64,000 nucleotides of DNA from NCBI RefSeq assembly GCF_000022145.1, contig NC_011891.1, forward strand, positions 2,492,001 to 2,556,000, given 5' to 3'. The notes beneath the pieces were generated by a model that saw only the letters and a list, made by a program, of their open reading frames with translations, did not search any database and was not told the DNA's origin. The stretch is from Anaeromyxobacter dehalogenans 2CP-1. Its GTDB lineage: Bacteria > Myxococcota > Myxococcia > Myxococcales > Anaeromyxobacteraceae. The position numbers and the translations under genes were made by a program. Of this stretch, positions 26,076-33,350 are shown piece after piece; positions within the stretch are counted from its first letter, which is position 1, and every line of letters starts with the position of its first letter.

Positions 26076-26728
26076 GGCGTGATCTCCGGGGCGCTCGCGT
26101 CGAGGGTCGCCTTGAGCCGCGCGCGGGCGCGGTGCAGCCAGGTCATCACGGTGCCGATGGGGACGTCCATGGCGGCGGCGATCTCCTTGTAGGAGAGGTG
26201 CTCCACGTGAAAGAGGTGCACGACCTCGCGGTAGTTCGCCGGCAGGGCCGCGACCGCGGCCTCGATCGTGCGCGCCAGCTCGCGGCGCTCCAGCGCGTCG
26301 TCGCCGCGGGGCGCGTCCGGGTCGGCGAGGTCGCGCGGCGCGCCGTCCTCCGGGTCCGCGTCCAGCTCGACCCGCTGCGCCTGCGGCAGGCGCCGGCGGA
26401 GCACGTCGAGGCAGTGGTTGCGGGCGATGCGCAGCAGCCAGGGCGCGAACGGCTGCGAGGCATCGAACGCGGCCAGGCTCGCGTAGGCGCGCGCGAACGC
26501 CTCCTGGGCGGCGTCCTGCGCCTCGTCCTGGTCCCGCAGCAGCCGGACGCAGAGGGCGAACACCGTGCGCTTGTGCAGGTCCACCAGCCGTGAGAAGGCC
26601 TGCCGGTCGCCTCGCGCGGCCGCCCGCGTCCACGCGGCCTCGCCGGACAGTGAGGGACCCAACGAGCGCTCCTCTGCGGGACAGGTGAGCGCGAAAGCTA
26701 GATCGGGGAGTGCGGCCACCGCAACCAT
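26072..26728 (-). CDS. ECF-type RNA polymerase sigma factor
   Basis: 218 residues. Sigma region 2 (FALCVRLLRDQDEAQDAAQEAFARAYASLAAFD, then WLLRIARNHCLDVLRRR) and region 4 (LPANYREVVHLFHVEHLSYKEIAAAMDVPIGTVMTWLHRARARLK) are complete and there is no region 1.1 or 3, as in extracytoplasmic-function factors. The ATG at 26728 leaves a ~30-residue extension before the conserved part; internal starts are possible. Its target promoters are unknown, but the downstream co-transcribed anti-sigma and envelope protein genes are likely ones. Confidence 0.92.
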   Translation of the reverse strand: MVAVAALPDLAFALTCPAEERSLGPSLSGEAAWTRAAARGDRQAFSRLVDLHKRTVFALCVRLLRDQDEAQDAAQEAFARAYASLAAFDASQPFAPWLLRIARNHCLDVLRRRLPQAQRVELDADPEDGAPRDLADPDAPRGDDALERRELARTIEAAVAALPANYREVVHLFHVEHLSYKEIAAAMDVPIGTVMTWLHRARARLKATLDASAPEITP

Positions 26729-26854
26729 GCAGAACCCTACGGAGAACGGCGGGTCCTATTTCGGCGGAGCGGCCGATCTCACGCTCCGTCCCGCCCTGCC
26801 TGGGGTGCTTCCCGGGAGGCGTCAAAAGCCGCTGTCATCCCAACGAGTTGAAGG

Positions 26855-28096
26855 CTACCCGATCAGCCCGAGCCGGTGCTCCAGGAGCAGGATCCCGAGC
26901 CCGGCGGCCACCGTCGCGGCCGTGATCACCGCGCCCGCGCGGAAGAAGCGCCAGAAGCCGATGCGGCCGCGCGCGCCGGCCAGCTCGAGGACGATGACGT
27001 TCGCGACCGAGCCGACGATGGTCAGGTTGCCCGCCAGCGTGGCGCACAGCGCGGTGGCGAGCCAGAGCAGGGTGGGATCGGCGAGCCGGGGGATCCACTC
27101 GCCGGCCAGGATCACGAACGGCACGTTCGAGACCACCTGCGACGCCGCGATCGAGAACAGGCCGAACACCGCCGACTGGCGCGCCGGATCCGCCCCGAGC
27201 AGCGGGGCCACCGCCTGGTACATCCGCTCGGTCACGCCGGCCCGCCCGATGCCCGCCACCACCACGAACAGCCCGGCGAAGAACACGAGCAGCGGCCAGT
27301 CCACCCGCTGCAGCGCCTCCCGCGGCGCGCGCCCGGCCACCGCCATGCAGAGCGCCGCCGCGAACAGCGCGGTCCAGGCGAGCTCGAGGCCGAGCAGGAA
27401 CCCCGCCACCGCCACCGCCAGCGCGCCGAGCGCCTTCGCGAGCAGCGCCCGGTCCACCTCGGGCGCCGCCGGCCGGCCGCCGGTGAGCGCGCCGCGGGGC
27501 AGGACGCGGCGGAACAGCGCGTGGAGCAGCGCGGCCACCAGCAGGAGCGAGGCGAGCGCCGGGAGCGCCAGCGCCGCGGCGAAGCGGCCGTAGCCGATGC
27601 CCGAGAGCGTCCCGACGATCATGTTCTGCGGGTTGCCGGTGAGCGTGGCCGCCGAGCCCGCGTTCGACCCGAACGCGACCGCCAGCAGGTACGGCAGCGG
27701 CGGCAGGTCCGCGTCGTCCACCATCCGCAGCACGAGCGGGGTCATCATCAGGCAGACGGTGTCGTTCACGAGCAGCGCCGAGAGCGCACCGGCGGTGAAC
27801 ACCACGCCCCAGAGGAGCGTCCGCGGCGTCCCGGCCGCGCGCAGCACCCTCCAGCTGGCCCACCGAAAGAACCCCGCCTCCCCCAGGTAGGCGGTCAGGA
27901 CCATCATCCCGAGGAGCAGGCCCAGCGTCTCGCCGTTCACCGCCGCGCCGCCCTCCGCCGGCGTGAGCACGCCCAGCGCGACCATCAGGACGGCGCCGAG
28001 CAGGGCGGCCGCGGGGCGATCCACCGAGAGATAGGGGAAGCGTCCCGCGGCGACGGCCACGTAGGTGAGGGCGAACACGGCGACGGCGGCGATCAC
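26855..28096 (-). CDS. ArsB/NhaD/SLC13-type ion transporter
   Basis: 413 residues with about 10-12 transmembrane helices. Recognisable blocks are ALLVNDTVCLMMTPLVLRM, FGSNAGSAATLTGNPQNMIVG and ASQVVSNVPFVILAGEW, typical of the ion-transporter superfamily that includes ArsB, NhaD and SLC13 permeases. The second block (GNPQNM) is the usual substrate loop. The substrate cannot be deduced. The GTG at 28096 is preceded by AAGG and starts a hydrophobic N-terminus; longer frames upstream are antisense to rtcA. It is divergent from rtcA. Confidence 0.85.
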   Translation of the reverse strand: MIAAVAVFALTYVAVAAGRFPYLSVDRPAAALLGAVLMVALGVLTPAEGGAAVNGETLGLLLGMMVLTAYLGEAGFFRWASWRVLRAAGTPRTLLWGVVFTAGALSALLVNDTVCLMMTPLVLRMVDDADLPPLPYLLAVAFGSNAGSAATLTGNPQNMIVGTLSGIGYGRFAAALALPALASLLLVAALLHALFRRVLPRGALTGGRPAAPEVDRALLAKALGALAVAVAGFLLGLELAWTALFAAALCMAVAGRAPREALQRVDWPLLVFFAGLFVVVAGIGRAGVTERMYQAVAPLLGADPARQSAVFGLFSIAASQVVSNVPFVILAGEWIPRLADPTLLWLATALCATLAGNLTIVGSVANVIVLELAGARGRIGFWRFFRAGAVITAATVAAGLGILLLEHRLGLIG

Positions 28097-28151
28097 CCGC
28101 GCCTTGTAGCACGCCCCGGGGAGGGGGCGGCCGGCCCAGCCCACGCACCGC

Positions 28152-28180
28152 TTAACGCCGCGGCGTCGCCGGACTACATT
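28152..28180 (+). promoter_or_regulatory. Putative leaderless promoter of rtcA
   Basis: TTAACG (28152-28157), 17-nt spacer, TACATT (28175-28180), ending 6 nt before the ATG at 28187. It lies between the divergent transporter gene and rtcA. Confidence 0.5.
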
Positions 28181-28186
28181 GCGCCG

Positions 28187-29302
28187 ATGCCGGCGGATCT
28201 CCCCATCGTGCTGGACGGCAGCGCCGGCGAGGGCGGCGGCCAGATCCTGCGCACCGCGCTCGCGCTGTCGGCGGTCACCGGGCGGCCGTTCACCATCGAG
28301 CGCATCCGCGAGCACCGGCTCAAGCCGGGGCTGCGCCCGCAGCACCGCGAGGCGGCGCGCGCCACCGCCCGGATCGTGGAGGCGGAGCTCGCGGGCGACG
28401 AGGTCGGCTCGAGCGCGCTCGAGTTCCGGCCGCGCCACGCGCCGCGCGCGGGCGACTGGGCCTTCGACATCGGGACCGCCGGCTCGACGCCGCTCCTGTT
28501 CCAGACGGTGTGCTGGCCGCTGGCGCTGGCCGGCGCACCCTCCACGCTCACCCTGCGCGGCGGGACGCACCAGGACCACGCGCCCACGTTCCACTACCTG
28601 GCGCTGGTGTGGGCGCCGGCGGTGGCGCGGCTCGGGTTCCGGTTCGGGCTGGAGCTGCAGGCGGCCGGGTTCTACCCCGAGGGCGGCGGCGAGATGACCG
28701 CCCGCATCGAGCCGGCGCACCCGATGCCGCCGCTCGACGTGCGCCACCGCGGCACGCTGCAGGACGTCGAGGTGGTGTCGATGGTGGGCGGGCTCGGCTT
28801 CGAGATCGCCGAGCGGCAGGCGGCGCGCGCGCTGCGCGGCCTGCGCGACGCGGGCATCCCCGCGGAGGCCGAGCGGGTGCCGGTGCCCTCGCGCGCCTCG
28901 CGGGGCGGGCACGTGCTCCTGGTCTCCACGTTCGAGCGGACCCGCACCGGGCACGGCGCGGTCAGCGCGCGCGAGCGGTCGCCGGAGGAGGTCGCGGACC
29001 TGGCGGTGGAGGGGCTGCGCGACCACCTCCGCGGCGGCGCCGCGGTCGACCTGCACCTCGGCGATCAGCTGCTCCTGCCGGCCGCGCTGGCCGCGGCCGG
29101 GATCCTGCCCGCCGCCCCCGGCGTCGTGCCGGTGACGCGCTACAGCGTGGCCACGATCACGCGGCACCTCACCACCAACGCCGAGGTGATCCGCCGGTTC
29201 CTCGACGTGGAGATCGCGGTGGACGGCGGCGAGGGTCAGGAGGGCGAGGTGCGGGTCCAGCCGCCCGGCGCCCGGGGCGACGTGGTGCCGATCGGACGCT
29301 GA
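28187..29302 (+). CDS. rtcA: RNA 3'-terminal phosphate cyclase
   Basis: 371 residues. The N-terminus (LDGSAGEGGGQILRTALALSAVTGRPF) and the central GTHQDHAPTFHYL and EGGGEM segments are diagnostic of RtcA. The nucleotidylated His is likely the one in TRHLTTNAEV near residue 325. The enzyme converts RNA 3'-phosphates to 2',3'-cyclic phosphates using ATP. In E. coli rtcA sits with rtcB and the sigma-54 activator rtcR; neither is nearby here, so regulation differs. Promoter at 28152-28180 has no sigma-54 signature. Confidence 0.95.
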   Translation: MPADLPIVLDGSAGEGGGQILRTALALSAVTGRPFTIERIREHRLKPGLRPQHREAARATARIVEAELAGDEVGSSALEFRPRHAPRAGDWAFDIGTAGSTPLLFQTVCWPLALAGAPSTLTLRGGTHQDHAPTFHYLALVWAPAVARLGFRFGLELQAAGFYPEGGGEMTARIEPAHPMPPLDVRHRGTLQDVEVVSMVGGLGFEIAERQAARALRGLRDAGIPAEAERVPVPSRASRGGHVLLVSTFERTRTGHGAVSARERSPEEVADLAVEGLRDHLRGGAAVDLHLGDQLLLPAALAAAGILPAAPGVVPVTRYSVATITRHLTTNAEVIRRFLDVEIAVDGGEGQEGEVRVQPPGARGDVVPIGR

Positions 29303-29306
29303 GCGG

Positions 29307-30251
29307 CTACAGCCAGCGCTTCCGCCGGAACACCCCGTACATCGCGACCGGCATCACCACCATCGACAGGAGCACCAGCGGCACCGCGAGGCGCGGTGGC
29401 AGGATGTCGAGGTTCATGCCGAAGAACGTGCCGATGAAGTTGAGGGGCAGGAAGATGGTCGAGATGAGCGTGAGGCGCGTCATCACCGAGGAGAGCCGGT
29501 TGTTCGTGGACGAGAGGTAGGCGTCCATCGCGGACGCGAGCAGGTCGCGCCCGGTGTCGATCTCCTCGGTGAGCCGGACGGCGTGGTCCACCACGTCGCG
29601 GAAGTAGATGGCGGTCTGGTCGCGCACCAGCGCCTGCCCGGGCCGCGCCAGCGCCGCGAACACCTCGCGCTGCGGGGCGAAGCGCTTGCGGAGCAGCACG
29701 TGCTGCCGCCGCGCCGTCAGGATGCGGTCGAGCAGCTCCTGGTCGCTCTCGTCCCGCCGCTCCGCCAGCACCGACTCGGCCAGCTCCTCCACGTCCGCGG
29801 TGAGCGCGTCCACCAGCGTGAAGTGGGCGTCGGTGATGGCGTCGTGGACCAGGTACAGCGCGAAGTCCACGCCGCGCGCGAGCAGCTCGGGCTCGGTGGC
29901 GCACCGCTCGAACACCCGGTCCACCTCGGCGATGCGGGCGGCGTGCACGGTGACCAGCGCCTCGGCGGTGAGGAACGCGTCCACCTCGTGGGTGAGGAGC
30001 TCGGAGTCGTCCGGCGCGGGCGAGATGCGGTGGACCACCGTGAACAGGTTGTCCGTGTACTGCTCCAGCTTGACGCGCTGGTCCTCGTGCGCCGCGTCCT
30101 CGAGCGCGAGCGGGTGGAAGCGGAACCGCGCCGCCAGGAACGCCATGTTCTCGGCGGTGGGCGCGAGGTCGATCCACACCGGCGCCCCGGGGCCGGCCAG
30201 CTCCTCGCCGCCCGACCGCACCTGCCCGCCCTCGACCCGGAGCACCCGCAT
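29307..30251 (-). CDS. corA: CorA family magnesium/divalent metal transporter
   Basis: 314 residues. The C-terminal pair of membrane helices contains the ion-selectivity motif GMN (FFGMNLD, about residue 282), preceded by TLISTIFLPLNFIGTFF. The N-terminal cytosolic domain has the family helical funnel region. It forms pentameric Mg2+ channels in the inner membrane. The stop is 4 nt from rtcA's stop, so the two genes converge. An extended -10-like element ends 6 nt upstream of the ATG. Confidence 0.95.
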   Translation of the reverse strand: MRVLRVEGGQVRSGGEELAGPGAPVWIDLAPTAENMAFLAARFRFHPLALEDAAHEDQRVKLEQYTDNLFTVVHRISPAPDDSELLTHEVDAFLTAEALVTVHAARIAEVDRVFERCATEPELLARGVDFALYLVHDAITDAHFTLVDALTADVEELAESVLAERRDESDQELLDRILTARRQHVLLRKRFAPQREVFAALARPGQALVRDQTAIYFRDVVDHAVRLTEEIDTGRDLLASAMDAYLSSTNNRLSSVMTRLTLISTIFLPLNFIGTFFGMNLDILPPRLAVPLVLLSMVVMPVAMYGVFRRKRWL

Positions 30252-30257
30252 CCGCGG

Positions 30258-30263
30258 AGCGTA
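30258..30263 (-). promoter_or_regulatory. Extended -10 element upstream of corA
   Basis: On the reverse strand TG-A-TACGCT; the hexamer lies at 30263-30258 and ends 6 nt before the ATG. No good -35 was found. Consistent with leaderless transcription. Confidence 0.3.
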
Positions 30264-30318
30264 TCACCGGGCTCGCGCGGCGTGGCGCGCCCGCGGCCGG
30301 GGTGATATCGGTCGGCCC

Positions 30319-30720
30319 GTGCCGTCCCGCTGGCTCCTCCCGCTGTGCGTCGCCGCCGCGCTCTCCTGCGCCGGTCCCGGCGCCCGCGCCCCCGCGCCTC
30401 CCCCGGCCGGCCTCGACGAGGCCGCCGCCCGCGAGGTGTTGCGGCGCTTCGCCGACGCGCTCCGCCAGGAGCGCTGGCCGGACGCGCACGCGCTCCTCTC
30501 CGCGCGCTGGCAGGGGGCGTACACCCCGGCGCGCCTCGCCACCGACGCCGGCGGCGCCGGGCCGGCCGGGAGGGAGGCGGCCGAGCGGGTGCGCGCGCTG
30601 CTCGGCCAGGGGGCGTCGCTCCGCGACGTGGGGGGCGCCCGCGTCCTGGACGTGGGCGGCGGACGGCGCGCGGTGCTGGTCGCCGAGGGCGGGCGCTGGC
30701 GCGTGGACGCGCTGGAGTGA
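30319..30720 (+). CDS. Small putative lipoprotein of unknown function
   Basis: 133 residues from a GTG at 30319. The N-terminus (MPSRWLLPLCVAAALSCAGPGARAP) is a lipoprotein signal peptide with lipobox LSC-A. The mature part has a helical segment (EAAAREVLRRFADALRQERW) and a C-terminal beta part (VLDVGGGRRAVLVAEGGRWRVDAL) reminiscent of SnoaL/DUF4440-like lipoproteins, though that assignment is weak. GATATC is 10 nt before the start and no Shine-Dalgarno is visible. It precedes mrp by 53 nt but a strong promoter separates them. Confidence 0.65.
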   Translation: MPSRWLLPLCVAAALSCAGPGARAPAPPPAGLDEAAAREVLRRFADALRQERWPDAHALLSARWQGAYTPARLATDAGGAGPAGREAAERVRALLGQGASLRDVGGARVLDVGGGRRAVLVAEGGRWRVDALE

Positions 30721-30736
30721 GCGGCGCCCCTTGAGA

Positions 30737-30765
30737 TTGAGAAGCCGAGGGCAGACCGCTATAAA
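30737..30765 (+). promoter_or_regulatory. Strong sigma-70-type promoter of mrp
   Basis: TTGAGA (30737-30742), 17-nt spacer, TATAAA (30760-30765). This is one of the closest matches to consensus in the window. It ends 8 nt before the ATG at 30774, so the transcript should be leaderless or nearly so. Confidence 0.65.
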
Positions 30766-30773
30766 GGCCGACC

Positions 30774-31859
30774 ATGCCGCTCGACAACGCCGCCGCGCTC
30801 GAAGCCCTGAAGAAGGTCATGGACCCGGAGCTTCACCGGGACCTCGTCTCCCTCGGGATGGTCAAGGATCTCTCGGTGGACGGCGACGCCGTGCGCCTGA
30901 AGGTGGAGCTCACCACCCCGGCCTGTCCGCTGAAGGACACCATCGGACGCGACGTGGAGGGGGCGCTCCGGCGCGCCGGCTTCGCGCGGGTCGAGATCCA
31001 CTGGGGCGCGCAGGTCCGCTCCGCGCCCGGCGTGGCGCAGTCGTCGCTCACCCCCGGGGTGAAGAACATCATCCTGGTGGGCGCCGGGAAGGGCGGCGTG
31101 GGCAAGAGCACCGTCGCCATCAACCTCGCGGTGGGCCTCGCCCGCCAGGGCGCCAAGGTCGGCATCCTCGACGCCGACATCTACGGGCCCTCGGTGCCGA
31201 TCCTCACCGGCCTCGACCAGAAGCCCACCTCGCGCGACGGGCAGAAGCTCGATCCGCTCGAGGCGCACGGCATCAAGGTCATGTCGATCGGCTTCCTCAT
31301 CGACCCGGAGCAGGCGCTGATCTGGCGCGGCCCGATGGTCACCGGCGCGCTGGTGCAGCTGCTGCGCGACGTGAACTGGGGCGAGCTGGACTACCTCGTG
31401 CTCGACCTGCCGCCGGGCACCGGCGACGTCCCGCTCACGCTCGCCCAGAACGTGCGCGCGGCCGGCGTGGTGCTGGTCTCGACGCCGCAGGACGTGGCGC
31501 TCGCCGACGTGATCCGCGCCAAGCTCATGTTCGACAAGGTCTCCATCCCGGTGCTCGGCCTGGTGGAGAACATGTCCGCGTTCGTGTGCCCGCACTGCCG
31601 CCACGAGACGGCCATCTTCGACAAGGGCGGCGCGCAGGCCGCGGCGGAGAAGATGGGCGTCCGCTTCCTGGGCGCGGTGCCCATCGACCTCGCCATCCGC
31701 GAGGGCGGCGACAAGGGCGTCCCGGTGGTCGCGGGCGCGCCCGACAGCCCGCAGGCCGAGGCGTTCCTGAGCGTGGCCCGCAACGTGGCCGGCGCGGTCA
31801 GCACGCAGGTGCTGAAGGCGCCGCGCCTGCCGGTGATCGGCGCGCAGCCGCGCGCCTGA
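30774..31859 (+). CDS. apbC: Mrp/ApbC family iron-sulfur cluster carrier ATPase
   Basis: 361 residues. An N-terminal MIP18/DUF59 domain (about 1-85) precedes a deviant Walker A P-loop (GKGGVGKST, about residues 104-112) in a Mrp/NBP35 ATPase fold. The CxxC pair CPHC (about residues 272-275) binds the bridging [4Fe-4S] cluster in the family dimer. The protein delivers Fe-S clusters to apoproteins in the cytosol. This organism has many Fe-S targets, including ThiC and probably TrpRS in this window. The first residues start almost at the predicted transcript start. Confidence 0.95.
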   Translation: MPLDNAAALEALKKVMDPELHRDLVSLGMVKDLSVDGDAVRLKVELTTPACPLKDTIGRDVEGALRRAGFARVEIHWGAQVRSAPGVAQSSLTPGVKNIILVGAGKGGVGKSTVAINLAVGLARQGAKVGILDADIYGPSVPILTGLDQKPTSRDGQKLDPLEAHGIKVMSIGFLIDPEQALIWRGPMVTGALVQLLRDVNWGELDYLVLDLPPGTGDVPLTLAQNVRAAGVVLVSTPQDVALADVIRAKLMFDKVSIPVLGLVENMSAFVCPHCRHETAIFDKGGAQAAAEKMGVRFLGAVPIDLAIREGGDKGVPVVAGAPDSPQAEAFLSVARNVAGAVSTQVLKAPRLPVIGAQPRA

Positions 31860-31873
31860 CCGAGGAGGGCGCC

Positions 31874-32362
31874 GTGGAGGGGCGGCCGTTCGAGGACGAC
31901 GAGGTGCCGGCGGGCGAGCCGGACGACGCGCTCGACGCTCCCGGGCTGGAGCCGGACGCGGCGGCCGGTCCCGGCGTTCGCGGGCTCATCCCCGACACGG
32001 TCAAGAAGGCGCTGCTCGCCGGCGTGGGCGCGCTCTTCATGACCGAGGAGGGCGCCCGCCGGATGGCGCGGGACTGGAAGCTGCCGAAGGACGTCATCGC
32101 GTTCATCGGGCAGCAGGCGCAGGGCGCCAAGGGCGAGGTCCTGCGCGTGTTCTCCGACGAGGTGCGCCGGTTCCTCGAGTCGGAGGCGGTCCGCCGCGAG
32201 TTCCTGAAGGCGCTGTCGTCCATGGCCATCGAGGTGAAGGCGGAGATCCGGCTGAAGCCCTCGGCCGAGGGCGGCGCGCTGCGGCCGGAGGTGAAGGCCG
32301 AGGTGAAGGCCGGCCGCCCCGGGCCGTCTCGCCGACGTCGGGCCAGGAAGGACCGGGCGTGA
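31874..32362 (+). CDS. Uncharacterised basic-tailed protein
   Basis: 162 residues from a GTG at 31874 with GAGGAGGGC upstream. The N-terminal ~35 residues are acidic (EDDEVPAGEPDDALDAPGLE). The middle is helical (KKALLAGVGALFMTEEGARRMARDWKLPKDVIAFI, then EVLRVFSDEVRRFLESEAVRREFLKAL). The end is Lys/Arg-rich. Similar helical proteins in deltaproteobacteria are unannotated; no domain is assigned. It follows mrp by 14 nt and overlaps the next gene by 4 nt, so it is probably in the same operon. Confidence 0.65.
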   Translation: MEGRPFEDDEVPAGEPDDALDAPGLEPDAAAGPGVRGLIPDTVKKALLAGVGALFMTEEGARRMARDWKLPKDVIAFIGQQAQGAKGEVLRVFSDEVRRFLESEAVRREFLKALSSMAIEVKAEIRLKPSAEGGALRPEVKAEVKAGRPGPSRRRRARKDRA

Positions 32363-32703
32363 CCCGGAAGCCGCTCCTGCGGCTCCTGCTCCTCGTCGGC
32401 GCCATCGGCGTCGGCGCCCTCCTGTTCCGGGCCGCGCCGCGCGACGTGGAGCTGGTCTACGACCTGCGCGGCATCCCGGGCGCGACCGGCCTCGAGGTGG
32501 AGGTGCGGCGCGGCGCCGAGCTGATGCGCCGCGCGGAGCTGCGCGTGCCCGCCGGGCAGGCGCTCGTGCACCACCCGGTCCGGCTGCCCGACGGTGCGTA
32601 CCGGCTCGACATCCGCGTCGAGTCCCCGGACGGCGCGGTGGCGATCGAGCGGCCGCTCGAGGTCCGCGAGGCCGGCACGGTCGTCCTGCCGCTCGCCCGC
32701 TGA
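32359..32703 (+). CDS. Small membrane-anchored beta-rich protein
   Basis: 114 residues from a GTG overlapping the previous stop (GTGA). An N-terminal hydrophobic segment (LLRLLLLVGAIGVGALLF, residues 6-23) acts as anchor or signal. The remainder is a beta-rich domain (VELVYDLRGIPGATGLEVEVRRG, GAYRLDIRVESPDG). No family recognised. The coupling to the gene before it suggests the two act together in the envelope. Confidence 0.6.
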   Translation: MTRKPLLRLLLLVGAIGVGALLFRAAPRDVELVYDLRGIPGATGLEVEVRRGAELMRRAELRVPAGQALVHHPVRLPDGAYRLDIRVESPDGAVAIERPLEVREAGTVVLPLAR

Positions 32704-32765
32704 GCGCGCGCGCCGGCGGGCGCTGCCGGGCCTCGGGTACCGCGCGTGCCGCGGCGCGGCGGCGG

Positions 32766-33350
32766 GTGCAACGTTCCGGGGTGATCGACCTGCACTTCGT
32801 CGCGCCCGGCCTGGCGGTCGGGGCCTGCTTCCCGGCCGAGGCCGCGCTGCGGCTCGCCCGCGAGCACGGGATCCAGCGGGTGCTGGACGTTCGCGGCGAG
32901 GCCTGCGACGACGCCGAGGCGCTGGGCGCGTGCGGGATCCGGCTGCTGCACCTGCCCACCCGCGACACCTGCGCGGTCTCGCAGGAGCGGCTGCGCGAGG
33001 GCGTGGCGTTCGCGTGCGAGGCGCTGGAGCGCGGGGAGCGCGTGCTGGTGCACTGCCAGTACGGCATCGGCCGCAGCGCGCTGGTGGCGCTCTGCGTGCT
33101 GGTGGCGCGCGGCGTCCCGCCGCTCGAGGCGCTGGCGCAGGCGAAGGACGCGCGGCCGGTGATCTCGCCCAGCCCCGAGCAGCTGGAGGCGTTCGCGGCG
33201 TTCGCCGCGCGCGTGCGGGACGAGGCCGGGGCGGCCTGGCCCGTGCCGACGCTCGAGGCGCTCGGGATCATCGCCTGGCGCCACCTGCACGACGGGCGCG
33301 GGGCGGGGCCGGCGCCGGACGCGGCGCGGCAGGCGTCCACGCGGGCGTGA
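32766..33350 (+). CDS. Dual-specificity-type protein phosphatase
   Basis: 194 residues. The Cys-based phosphatase loop is VHCQYGIGRSAL (HCx5R, Cys about residue 98), preceded by a fold typical of DSP/tyrosine phosphatases (LDVRGE, RDTCAVS). It should remove phosphate from Tyr/Ser/Thr or from a phosphorylated metabolite. GTG starts at 32766 or 32781 are both possible; 32766 is used. The stop overlaps the start of the next gene by 4 nt (GTGA), so the two are translationally coupled. See the gene at 33347. Confidence 0.8.
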   Translation: MQRSGVIDLHFVAPGLAVGACFPAEAALRLAREHGIQRVLDVRGEACDDAEALGACGIRLLHLPTRDTCAVSQERLREGVAFACEALERGERVLVHCQYGIGRSALVALCVLVARGVPPLEALAQAKDARPVISPSPEQLEAFAAFAARVRDEAGAAWPVPTLEALGIIAWRHLHDGRGAGPAPDAARQASTRA

